Source: Lachnospiraceae bacterium UBA1766
GTDB lineage: Bacteria > Bacillota > Clostridia > Lachnospirales > Lachnospiraceae
Direction of reading: 5' to 3'
Assembly: GCA_002314715.1 (NCBI GenBank)
Contig: DCGY01000003.1
Location: 1-43,782 of the forward strand
Length of the DNA stretch: 43,782 bases
Both the position numbers and the translations under genes were made by a program. Position 1 is the first letter of the stretch. Each line of letters begins with the position of its first letter. Under the pieces are notes generated by a model. It was not told the origin of the DNA, did no database searches, and saw nothing but the letters and a program-made list of their open reading frames with translations. Below are positions 18,362 to 26,305 of this stretch, in pieces.

Positions 18362-19097
18362 CGATATAACCACCTTCCTGCTGGTCACTGACTACCACGC
18401 CTTTTTTCATGGTGATAACACGCTTGTGCATAGCGTTTACGATTTCTCTGTTATGGGTAACCACTACTACCGTTGTCCCGGCCTCGTTGATTTCCTCCAA
18501 AAGGTGCATAATATCCCAGGAATTCTTGGGATCCAGATTACCGGTAGGCTCATCCGCCAAAAGGATGGAAGGTCTGTTTACCAATGCTCTGGCCAGGGCC
18601 ACTCTTTGCTTTTCACCGCCGGAAAGCTCTGTTGTCTTTGCCTTATATTTGCCGGCCAAACCAACAGTAGCCAAAATAGTAGGCACATTTTTACGAATAT
18701 CCTTTGCGGATTTTTCAATAATTCTCTGCGCAAATGCTACGTTTTCATAAACATTACGATCATTTAACAGGCGGAAATCCTGGAAAACCACGCCCAAATT
18801 TCGACGGAATTTGGGTATTTTACCATGGCGAAGCTTAGCCAAATCATTTCCCATTACGTATACATGACCGGAAGTAGCGGTCAATTCACGAAGGAGCAGA
18901 CGAATCATGGTTGACTTACCGGAGCCGCTGTCTCCTACAATAAATACAAATTCACCGGGCATAATGGAAACCGTCACACCATTTAACGCCGGAGAACCTG
19001 TGGAATAAGACTTCGAAACATTGTCCAGATAAATGATACCGTTTTTCTCTACCATTTCCTGGCGCTTCTTTATTTGCATTTCTTTTCTTTTTGACAT
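18351..19097 (-). CDS. ftsE: Cell division ATP-binding protein FtsE
   Basis: A 248-residue ABC ATPase: Walker A GDSGSGKST, the DFRLLNDRNVYENVAFA segment typical of FtsE, the signature LSGGEKQRVALARAL and Walker B ILLADEPTGNLDP. The extended N-terminus of about 18 residues is Lys/Arg-rich. Start supported by GAGG. It lies 44 bases after the PucR/CdaR-like gene with no terminator between, so that regulator and the ftsEX-M23-S41 genes probably share a transcript. Confidence 0.95.
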   Translation of the reverse strand: MSKRKEMQIKKRQEMVEKNGIIYLDNVSKSYSTGSPALNGVTVSIMPGEFVFIVGDSGSGKSTMIRLLLRELTATSGHVYVMGNDLAKLRHGKIPKFRRNLGVVFQDFRLLNDRNVYENVAFAQRIIEKSAKDIRKNVPTILATVGLAGKYKAKTTELSGGEKQRVALARALVNRPSILLADEPTGNLDPKNSWDIMHLLEEINEAGTTVVVVTHNREIVNAMHKRVITMKKGVVVSDQQEGGYIDED

Positions 19098-19141
19098 AAT
19101 TTACCTCATTTACAACACATTCCGATTTATCAGACGAGAAA

Positions 19142-20227
19142 TTAATACTCCAGGTTCTCCATATACTTCATGTATTTCACTACCATCAGCGCAATTTTGA
19201 AGGTAATGGCATCCTCGAAGATACGAAGATCCAGACCGGTACTTTTTTGCAGTTTGTCCAAGCGATATACCAGTGTATTTCTGTGAATGAACAGCTGTCT
19301 GGAGGTCTCGGATACATTCAGATTATTCTCGAAGAACTTGTGAATGGTGGTAAGGGTTTCCTCATCAAACTCATCGGGGCTCTTGCCGTCAAAAATCTCA
19401 CGAATAAACATTTTGCACAAAGGAATGGGCAACTGATAAATCAGACGTCCGATTCCCAGCTCGCTGTATGCAATAATATTTCTGTCATCAAAGAAAATCT
19501 TTCCTACATCCAACGCCATCTTTGCTTCCTTGTAGGAACGGCTGACTTCCTTGATTTCACGAATCACGGTACCGTAAGACACACGGATACCCTTCACATT
19601 TTCCTTCTTCAGATGGGCTACGATGCCCTTTGCGGTCTTCTCAATTTCTTTATTGGAATCCGCATCCTCCAAATCTTTAATCACAATGACATTGCTCTCA
19701 TCCACTGCAGTAACGAAATCTCTGCTGTTGGCACCAAGATATGCACGTACCATATCCAGAACATTAAAATCTTTTCCGTTGGCCGTCTCCACAATCATAG
19801 CCACACGTGCTACATCTGTCTGGATATGAAGCTTTTTCGCGCGACTGTAAATATCCACCAAAAGCAGATTATCCAGAAGAAGGTTCTTGATGAAGTTATC
19901 CTTATCAAAACGTTCCTTGTAGGCCACAAGAAGGTTCTGAATCTGGAAAGCCACCATCTTACCGATGATGTACACGTCTTCTCCCGTACCGCCTGCTACC
20001 AGAATATATTCCAGTTGGGTCTCATCATATATCTTAAAATACTGATAACCTTGAATAACCTGGGAATCCGCAGGCGAGATTACAAACTCCAATGCAGTTT
20101 TTGTGCAATTTCCCATATCCATGGTAGAGGCAACTTCCTTGCCGTCCACATCCATGACACACAACTCTACTCTCGCTATTCCTTTTAAGCCATCTAATGT
20201 ATTTTGTAATACCTGGTTTGAAATCAT
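19142..20227 (-). CDS. PucR/CdaR-like transcription regulator
   Basis: A 361-residue regulator. The C-terminal 60 residues carry the helix-turn-helix of the PucR/CdaR families (NNLNVSETSRQLFIHRNTLVYRLDKL in two blocks), preceded by the GGDEF-like middle domain usual in PucR proteins (about residues 155-270), and an N-terminal sensory domain (about 1-130) that resembles the sugar-diacid recognition domain only loosely. Start backed by GGAGG, with a promoter TTGATT-17-TATATT at 20258-20286. It is the first gene of the unit leading into ftsEX. The ligand and target genes are unknown, and the name CdaR should not be taken as proof of diacid sensing. Confidence 0.82.
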   Translation of the reverse strand: MISNQVLQNTLDGLKGIARVELCVMDVDGKEVASTMDMGNCTKTALEFVISPADSQVIQGYQYFKIYDETQLEYILVAGGTGEDVYIIGKMVAFQIQNLLVAYKERFDKDNFIKNLLLDNLLLVDIYSRAKKLHIQTDVARVAMIVETANGKDFNVLDMVRAYLGANSRDFVTAVDESNVIVIKDLEDADSNKEIEKTAKGIVAHLKKENVKGIRVSYGTVIREIKEVSRSYKEAKMALDVGKIFFDDRNIIAYSELGIGRLIYQLPIPLCKMFIREIFDGKSPDEFDEETLTTIHKFFENNLNVSETSRQLFIHRNTLVYRLDKLQKSTGLDLRIFEDAITFKIALMVVKYMKYMENLEY

Positions 20228-20257
20228 TCTTCTATCCTCCAGTTTTTATCTAATACA

Positions 20258-20286
20258 AATATACAAAAAGGCTAGTAAAAAATCAA
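20258..20286 (-). promoter_or_regulatory. Promoter of the PucR-like/ftsEX unit
   Basis: Minus strand TTGATT (complement of 20281-20286), 17 bases, TATATT (complement of 20258-20263). It is the only good promoter I see before the five-gene series. Confidence 0.5.
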
Positions 20287-20329
20287 TACTTTTTGTGCAT
20301 TTTCCCAACATTCTTTTGGCAAAAGTCAC

Positions 20330-20372
20330 AAAAAAAGAGAGGGACGTCCCTTGAATGACGTCCCCCTCATAT
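20330..20372 (-). terminator. Terminator of the YjfB-like gene
   Basis: On the minus strand, GAGGGGGACGTC pairs with GACGTCCCTC around a short loop (one-base bulge), followed by a T-rich run (complement of about 20330-20336). Confidence 0.75.
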
Positions 20373-20380
20373 TATTTTGT

Positions 20381-20572
20381 TTACAAACGAATATCGAAAT
20401 TACCGCCTACGGCAGGATTTACGCTACGCTCCATTGCAGAAGCATCAATCATCTGCACCAGTCCGGCTCCCATTGCCTCATTGGTTTCCAGTGTTTTATC
20501 CAAAACAGCGGTTCCAACCTTTGACATTGTGGAGATATTCGCCAGGTCCATAGACAATCCGGCAATATCCAT
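20381..20572 (-). CDS. YjfB-like small motility-associated protein
   Basis: A 63-residue protein matching the YjfB family, annotated elsewhere as putative motility protein: MDIAGLSMDLANIS at the start, a helical centre and a C-terminus with MERSVNPAVGGNFDIRL. Family members are common in flagellated Firmicutes, often expressed with late flagellar genes, but the function is unknown. The ATG at 20572 has a GGAGG site; a longer frame to 20590 would start inside that site. It has an extended -10 promoter at 20611-20619 and its own terminator. Confidence 0.8.
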   Translation of the reverse strand: MDIAGLSMDLANISTMSKVGTAVLDKTLETNEAMGAGLVQMIDASAMERSVNPAVGGNFDIRL

Positions 20573-20610
20573 AATTGCGCCTCCTTTCAAGACTTCTTAC
20601 TGTAAAAAGT

Positions 20611-20619
20611 ATTATAGCA
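20611..20619 (-). promoter_or_regulatory. Extended -10 promoter of the YjfB-like gene
   Basis: Minus strand TGCTATAAT (complement of 20611-20619), an extended -10 element with no clear -35. It does not show the sigma-D pattern that a flagellar gene might be expected to have. Confidence 0.5.
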
Positions 20620-20642
20620 CATTCCTTTGTGTTTTTCCAGTA

Positions 20643-21485
20643 TTATTTCACACGGCGAATAACCTTGGGACCGATTTCAATCTCACCGGCCTTTAACAGA
20701 TGGCCCACCGCACGCTTAAATTCATTCTTACTCATACCTGTTTCCCGCTTGATAATCTCGGGAGAAACCTTATCGTTGAAAGGCAGACAACCCTCATAGC
20801 TGTCCAAAAGTCTTCGAATCGCCTCTGCGTCCTCATCCATCTGAAGGTAGGCTTTCTTGCGAATACTTAAGGATAAACGGCCGTCCTCCTTCACCATAAA
20901 CACTCTTGCTTCAATGATTTCCCCGGGTTTTACTTCGTTTCCGTATAATTCCTTCTGCGGAATCAATGCAGAGTAACGATCATCCACCGCTACGAAAGCA
21001 CCGAAACGCTCACTGATTTCATACACACGTCCGTGAACCGTATCCTCCTTCTTGTAAGGGCTGTTTTTCTCCAGGTTCTCGTATACATTCATGGTAGCAC
21101 AAAGTCGGTTGCTCTTATCCAGGTATAAGGAAACCAGCACTTCGTCTCCTACCTTCAGGTACCCTCTTTGCTGTTTATAGGGAAGAAATAAATCCTTTTC
21201 CAGTCCCCAATCCAAAAAGGCACCGATTTTTCCTACCTGTGCGACCCGAAGAAGTGCTACCTGTCCCATGCTGAGTTTGGGAATTCTGGTGGTGGCAATC
21301 ATACGATCCTGGGAATCTCTGTATAAAAACACTTCGATTTCGTCGCCGATTTCACAGCCTGCAGGAACCTGCTTTACCGGAAGAAGCACCTTATTTTCCA
21401 ATTCTCTGGGGTCCTCAGCCAAATATACGCCGAATTCCACTTTTTTTACTACCGTAAGTTTCTGTTTTTCTCCTAATTTAAGCAT
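20643..21485 (-). CDS. CvfB-like S1-domain RNA-binding protein
   Basis: A 280-residue protein of the CvfB/YitL family: three S1-like beta-barrel modules (for example LLRVAQVGKIGAFLDWGL and VHGRVYEISERFGAFVAVDD) and a C-terminal winged helix (GMSKNEFKRAVGHLLKAGEI). Homologues bind RNA and affect virulence gene expression and translation. The ATG at 21485 gives the usual family length and has a GGAGAG site; its start overlaps the stop of the thioesterase gene (ATGCTTAA), so translation is probably coupled. Confidence 0.88.
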   Translation of the reverse strand: MLKLGEKQKLTVVKKVEFGVYLAEDPRELENKVLLPVKQVPAGCEIGDEIEVFLYRDSQDRMIATTRIPKLSMGQVALLRVAQVGKIGAFLDWGLEKDLFLPYKQQRGYLKVGDEVLVSLYLDKSNRLCATMNVYENLEKNSPYKKEDTVHGRVYEISERFGAFVAVDDRYSALIPQKELYGNEVKPGEIIEARVFMVKEDGRLSLSIRKKAYLQMDEDAEAIRRLLDSYEGCLPFNDKVSPEIIKRETGMSKNEFKRAVGHLLKAGEIEIGPKVIRRVK

Positions 21486-22197
21486 TGCTCTCTCCATTCT
21501 GAAATTCAACCACTGCATAGGGATAGCCCTCTGCATCATTTAGGCTTACCACGATTGCGCCTTTCTGTTCCTCCACATAAGGATGGAAAACATCGTTTAG
21601 GTATGCCTGTTTTTTATATTCCGCCCGCATTTGACGAATTTTGTAATCCTTGGGCAGGTAATCCATGGCTACTGCCACATATTGCCCGTTATTCACATGA
21701 TTATTGGTATCTAAGTGATGGGCCTTAATAACTACCGGATCCGCCAAAAAACCGGTGCCCTCGGTGTGAATTCTGCGATGGGTGTAATCCATATCGAAGC
21801 GTTCACCCACCTGAAATCCGTTAATCATTTCCTGTGTCGCACGGGTAGGCTTAAAGGTATCTGCCGTAATCAGTGTCCATAGCGAATTTGCCTTGGCGTA
21901 AAAGCGGCCATTTTCATCCATAAGCCCGAAATTACGATACCCCAAAAAGCCTCTGAAATCATAGGGGACAGTACAAACCTTCACTCTCTCACCCAAAGAA
22001 GGATATTCCTCCACCACAATCTGCCAAGTGGAAAGCACCCAGATTTTTCCCTGCTTCTCCATATATTCGATTCCCAGACCCAGGTCCTCAGACTGAAAGG
22101 TAGAGCAATCCTGAAAATAATTTAACAGCGATAACAGGGTAAGCTTTCCGTTGTGGTCCACCTCACTGTATCGAATTCTGCTATCAAACGAATACAT
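21478..22197 (-). CDS. Acyl-ACP thioesterase
   Basis: A 239-residue double-hotdog protein of the acyl-ACP thioesterase family, which releases fatty acids from acyl carrier protein. The first hotdog begins RIRYSEVDHNGKLTLLSLLNYFQ in two blocks and contains WVLSTWQIVVEEYP; the second starts near HHLDTNNHVNNGQYV, the block that holds the catalytic Asn/His region. Start supported by GAGG. It lies between the GH3 and CvfB-like genes, 28 bases after the former and overlapping the latter, so all three may be one transcript although their functions differ. Confidence 0.9.
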   Translation of the reverse strand: MYSFDSRIRYSEVDHNGKLTLLSLLNYFQDCSTFQSEDLGLGIEYMEKQGKIWVLSTWQIVVEEYPSLGERVKVCTVPYDFRGFLGYRNFGLMDENGRFYAKANSLWTLITADTFKPTRATQEMINGFQVGERFDMDYTHRRIHTEGTGFLADPVVIKAHHLDTNNHVNNGQYVAVAMDYLPKDYKIRQMRAEYKKQAYLNDVFHPYVEEQKGAIVVSLNDAEGYPYAVVEFQNGESNA

Positions 22198-22225
22198 TCT
22201 TTCACCTCAAAAATCTTTTCAATCA

Positions 22226-24958
22226 TTACATCGGTCTGTCGAAGGTGAACTTAATATCGATCAAGTTCAAACCGCTCTGAGCGAAGTAGAAACGAATAGC
22301 ATTAAACCGGGAGAAAATCGGAATTTCTCCGGAGAAGCTGACAGGCTTTCCACCGGTACCGTTCCAGGTAAAGGTTCCGGAAGCGGTTCCTAAACTGAAT
22401 AAAGTCAGCGGTATCTGCGCCAGCTCGCTCTGAGTAGAGCTTGCGGTAATGGTATAACTGTAGTGGCCCTTTTCCTCCGTCTCTAATACGAAGCTGAAGC
22501 TCTTTCCTCTCTCTGTGTTGACCTGACTTAAATCCACCGTCAGCTCCCGATCCAGCTTGTAGAATACCACCTCGCCCACGTCTGCATTGGATGCATCGGG
22601 ACGATTGATTATCTCAATTTCCGGTGCTTCATTCATGACCCGTTCCATGGCATGGGTCGTCATGGTGAAACCAAGAATATTGGCTGCATTTCTCTGAAGT
22701 TCTGCTCTTTGCAAATCTCCCTTTTCCAGCGCCTCCAGGGTGTTATCATCATTATCCTGGGAATTTGCGCAAACCATATAGACATCATTTTGTGCCTTAG
22801 CCATTGCGGCAAAATCTCTCTTATCCGGCCACATACCGCGGCGGTTGATATTTGCCCACCAGTCGGTCATGGCAAAGCCTTCAAAGCCCCACTCCTTACG
22901 CAAAATGGTAGTGGTTAAATCAAAGCTTCCGGCGGTCCACAAACCATTCACAGAACCATAGGTGGTCATAATGGTTTTGGCCTTTCCTTCCTTCACAGCG
23001 ATTTCAAATCCGCGAAGGTAAATCTCACGAAGAGCTCTTTCCGACATAACCGAATCAATGCTGTGACGTCCTGTTTCCTGATTGTTTCCGCAGAAATGCT
23101 TGATGGTACCGGTTACCCCTGCGCTATGTAAGCCACGAAGCTGAGCAGTGGCAATCTGTCCGGTAAGGTACGGATCTTCGGAGAAATACTCAAAGTTTCT
23201 GCCGTTTAAAGGATGTCTGTGAATATTCATACCGGGTCCCAATAAGCAATCCACCTTATTGGCGGTCATTTCCAAACCTACCAGAGAGAATAATTCTTCC
23301 AATAATTTTTTGTTATAGGTACAAGCCAACAGAGTACCGTTTGGCAAACTGAAGGCCTTGGTGCCGCAATCCAGACGCATACCGCTGGGACCGTCACTGC
23401 AGCAGCCTGCAGGAACACCCATCCGGGCCAAATGATCGGACACTCCGCCAAATGCAGATGCGGTTCCGGCCGTTACACGAGGGCTTCCCATGCCTTCTCC
23501 GCGAATGATACAAGCCAAATCCTCATCGGAAAGCTGGGCAACAAACTGGTCCATGGTAGCCTTTCCGGTCTTCACATCCGAAAGCTTGATGCCGGTATCG
23601 CCCACATATGCGATTTCCCCGGGCATTGCATCCCTTCTTCTTTCTTCCTCGTTAATGGTGGAAACAGGCACCGGCTCATATGCGATTACACCGTCCCGAT
23701 TGACCATACGTTCAAAAGAAACTACGGGAGCCAAAGCCGAGGTTACCTGCTTACAAATCTTTACTTCTTCCAAAGAAAATGCTCCGGCTACCAGGGAAGT
23801 GCGGACATCATTGCCCACATAAAATGAATACTCCCCTTCCTCCAGCAAATAGCAGAAAGCATGTCCGGTTACGCCGGAATCATCATAGGAAGCAAAGGTG
23901 TAAAAGTCGGACTCCAGAATTAGTGTCTCCTCCCGGCCGGGCAAAAGAAGTCCGGTTTTTTCAAATCCGCAAAGCACTCTGGCAGCCTTTCCCAATTTTC
24001 CGCCCGGCGCCTGACAGTAGAGCTGTACAACTTCCTTACCGGCTACATGTCCGGTATTTTTTACCGATACGGTGACACGAACCTTATCCTCTTTTACTTC
24101 AAAGCCGGTTCTTTCAATGGTAAATGTGGTATATGACAAACCGAAGCCAAAGGGAAAGCGAACCCGATCCTTTCGGAAAGTTTCAAAATAGCGATAACCC
24201 ACATAAATATCTTCCTGATAGATATCCTGATGAATATCTCCGAAATTGCGGTCTGAAGGATGGTCCTCTCTGGAATATGCAATGGTATCGGTTAATTTTC
24301 CGCAGGGACTTACATTTCCGAGGAGCACATCCGCCGTACCGAGACCACCGATCATACCCCCTTGCCAAGCATACAGTACCGCATCCGGCTCATAAGTATC
24401 CACGAAGGCCATATCAATCACTGCTGCCACGTTCAATACCACCACAACCTTTTGGAAGTATTTACGGGCTGCTGCCATCATCTTTTCTTCCCCTTCGGAC
24501 AAAAGAAATGCACCCTTTTCCATCTTATAGTCCATTTCCTCGCCTGCTGTACGACCGATAATAATCAGGGCCGTCTTGGAGGTTTTTGCCACCTCCTCCA
24601 ACAGGGAATCCTCCAAGGGCATTTCCACCTGAGACCAAGGCTCTCCGCCCCAGCCTTCTCCCTGATCATAGGGATGCTCCGCAACCCACGCGGTATAGGT
24701 TTCCAGCAATTTCCGGTTTAAGGTAGCGCCTCTTCTCTTTAAGCCTTCCGGAATGGTAACCACTTCATCTACGTTTACCATACCGCCCGAACCGGTACCG
24801 CTTTTATAATAATCCAGCTGAATACGGCCAAGGATTGCCACTTCTTCCCCCTTGCAAATGGGAAGCGCGTCATTTTCGTTGCGCAGCAAAACCATTCCTT
24901 CCTGTACCGCTTCCACAGCCTTCTCAAGATATTGATTCCAATCAAGTATTTTTTTCAT
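22226..24958 (-). CDS. GH3 beta-glucosidase-type enzyme with permuted domains
   Basis: A 910-residue glycoside hydrolase family 3 protein in which the domain order is swapped. The usual C-terminal sandwich domain comes first (NENDALPICKGEEVAILGR near the N-terminus, KMEKGAFLLSEGEEKMM, VLYAWQGGMIGGLGTADVL, FPFGFGLSYTTF), followed by the fibronectin-like domain, and then the TIM-barrel domain (CSDGPSGMRLD, GRNFEYFSEDPYLTGQIA, TIKHFCGNNQETGR) with the nucleophile Asp699 in AMTDWWAN. About 140 further residues form a C-terminal beta-rich extension. No signal peptide, so cytoplasmic. The ATG at 24958 has a GAGG site; an in-frame start 21 bases upstream has none. Such permuted GH3 enzymes are known from rumen clostridia. 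Substrate is unknown. Confidence 0.92.
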   Translation of the reverse strand: MKKILDWNQYLEKAVEAVQEGMVLLRNENDALPICKGEEVAILGRIQLDYYKSGTGSGGMVNVDEVVTIPEGLKRRGATLNRKLLETYTAWVAEHPYDQGEGWGGEPWSQVEMPLEDSLLEEVAKTSKTALIIIGRTAGEEMDYKMEKGAFLLSEGEEKMMAAARKYFQKVVVVLNVAAVIDMAFVDTYEPDAVLYAWQGGMIGGLGTADVLLGNVSPCGKLTDTIAYSREDHPSDRNFGDIHQDIYQEDIYVGYRYFETFRKDRVRFPFGFGLSYTTFTIERTGFEVKEDKVRVTVSVKNTGHVAGKEVVQLYCQAPGGKLGKAARVLCGFEKTGLLLPGREETLILESDFYTFASYDDSGVTGHAFCYLLEEGEYSFYVGNDVRTSLVAGAFSLEEVKICKQVTSALAPVVSFERMVNRDGVIAYEPVPVSTINEEERRRDAMPGEIAYVGDTGIKLSDVKTGKATMDQFVAQLSDEDLACIIRGEGMGSPRVTAGTASAFGGVSDHLARMGVPAGCCSDGPSGMRLDCGTKAFSLPNGTLLACTYNKKLLEELFSLVGLEMTANKVDCLLGPGMNIHRHPLNGRNFEYFSEDPYLTGQIATAQLRGLHSAGVTGTIKHFCGNNQETGRHSIDSVMSERALREIYLRGFEIAVKEGKAKTIMTTYGSVNGLWTAGSFDLTTTILRKEWGFEGFAMTDWWANINRRGMWPDKRDFAAMAKAQNDVYMVCANSQDNDDNTLEALEKGDLQRAELQRNAANILGFTMTTHAMERVMNEAPEIEIINRPDASNADVGEVVFYKLDRELTVDLSQVNTERGKSFSFVLETEEKGHYSYTITASSTQSELAQIPLTLFSLGTASGTFTWNGTGGKPVSFSGEIPIFSRFNAIRFYFAQSGLNLIDIKFTFDRPM

Positions 24959-25034
24959 ATCAATCCTCGCATTTCGCAATATGATTCTATTTCGTTTTCC
25001 ACTCTATGAGCATTTTCCCGATGCATTTTTCCAT

Positions 25035-26093
25035 CTATACAAGTACACGATTTAAAACAGGATCTTCCAGGACAAGCTTCTTGGCTGCTTTCCTATACTT
25101 TTCTTCATGCAAATAGGTGTGTCTGTGAGGCTTAATGGAGGGTGCCAGATCGATGGCGCGAAGGAAATCCTCCTTCTTCATCTGCAAAGTCTCCACATAA
25201 TCCCAGAAACCGGTTTCCGTCAATACGGTATTTACACGCACGTAGCGATGGTCCTGTACCTTCGCCATAATGTAGGTAGCGATACCCACCTGAATACCGT
25301 GGAGCTGAGGGCATTCCAGAATCTTATCCAGCGCATGGGAAATCAAATGTTCGCTACCGCTGGTAGGTGCCGAACTTCCCGCTATTTCATTGGCAATACC
25401 GCTCATGGACAAAGAATCCAGAAGCTCCTTTAGGAAAATCTCGTCCTGAATGGTTTCATAAGGAGTTCTCACAAAGCTGTTGACTGCCTTTTTTGCAATC
25501 ATTACCGAGAAATCATTTATGACACCCACTCCATGCTCTGTTTCATATACCCAGTCATACAGAGAGGTAATCTTGGAGACCATATCCCCGATACCGGAAT
25601 AAATAAAGCGCACCGGCGCGGTACGAATCACTTCTGTATCCACGATAATTCCATAAGCCAGCTTCGCCGGAACGGAGGTGCGTCTGCCGTCCACAATCAA
25701 AGAAGCACTGGCACTGGAGAAGCCGTCACTGGAACTGGATGTAGGAATGCTGATAAACGGAATTCCTCTAAGGAACGCGGCATACTTACCTGCATCAATG
25801 ACCTTACCTCCACCGATGGAAACCACAGCCTTCGCCTTATTGGATATGGAGAAAGCCAGGGTAATGATATCGTCCATGGCTACCGTATCCAGTTCCCGAT
25901 ATTCCAATACCGAAACACCTGCTGCCTTCAGGGAATCCATTACCTTCATTCCGAATAAGTCAATCAAGCCGTTTCCGAAATAAATCACTACTTCTCCAAA
26001 ACCTTCTTCTGCCAAAGCCTTGCCGACACCGTCCAAAGCATTCTTTCCAACCTTCAGAATCACAGGAATCGAAATACTGTCATTTTTATGCAT
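25035..26093 (-). CDS. Glycerol-1-phosphate dehydrogenase-like iron/zinc dehydrogenase
   Basis: A 352-residue protein of the iron-containing alcohol dehydrogenase fold, closest by eye to the sn-glycerol-1-phosphate dehydrogenase (EgsA/AraM) branch: NAD-binding VVSIGGGKVIDAGKYAA and IPFISIPTSSSSDGFSS, VPAKLAYGIIVDTEVI, and metal ligands Asp in GIGDMVSK, His in SEHLISH and His in LHGIQVG. The archaeal enzyme makes the lipid backbone glycerol-1-phosphate; the Bacillus AraM protein makes it for heptaprenylglycerol lipids. Start backed by GGAGG. It lies upstream of the GH3 gene on the same strand with 76 bases between. Substrate not provable from sequence. Confidence 0.82.
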   Translation of the reverse strand: MHKNDSISIPVILKVGKNALDGVGKALAEEGFGEVVIYFGNGLIDLFGMKVMDSLKAAGVSVLEYRELDTVAMDDIITLAFSISNKAKAVVSIGGGKVIDAGKYAAFLRGIPFISIPTSSSSDGFSSASASLIVDGRRTSVPAKLAYGIIVDTEVIRTAPVRFIYSGIGDMVSKITSLYDWVYETEHGVGVINDFSVMIAKKAVNSFVRTPYETIQDEIFLKELLDSLSMSGIANEIAGSSAPTSGSEHLISHALDKILECPQLHGIQVGIATYIMAKVQDHRYVRVNTVLTETGFWDYVETLQMKKEDFLRAIDLAPSIKPHRHTYLHEEKYRKAAKKLVLEDPVLNRVLV

Positions 26094-26305
26094 AAAAATC
26101 GTCCTCCGTTTTATCGCCTATTTTTCCATTATCTTTTATTGTAACATATAACCCTTAAAAATACTAACGCATTTTCATGGGAAAGATTTGAAAAATAACA
26201 GAAAATGGTGGGAATACTACATTTTTTCGGTAGTCAACCGAGTTATTTTTCGATATAATAATGCTGTTATAATTGACAAATAAATTGTTATTTGGGAGGA
26301 AATAT
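26094..26305. other. Divergent intergenic region with plus-strand promoter
   Basis: It separates the dehydrogenase (minus) from the aldo/keto reductase operon (plus). A perfect TATAAT at 26254-26259, with a poor -35 (TAGTCA, 26231-26236, 17-base spacer), is the likely promoter of the NPN operon. No nickel or cobalamin riboswitch-like structure is evident, and the leader is only about 40 bases. Confidence 0.45.

Noticed and set aside
19247..20188. A 313-codon plus-strand frame opposite the PucR-like gene
   Set aside because: Complementary to a clear regulator gene with a good start; no start signals and no family resemblance.
26094..26305. A nickel or cobalamin riboswitch before the NPN operon
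   Set aside because: The leader after the TATAAT is only about 40 bases and shows no conserved aptamer-like structure.
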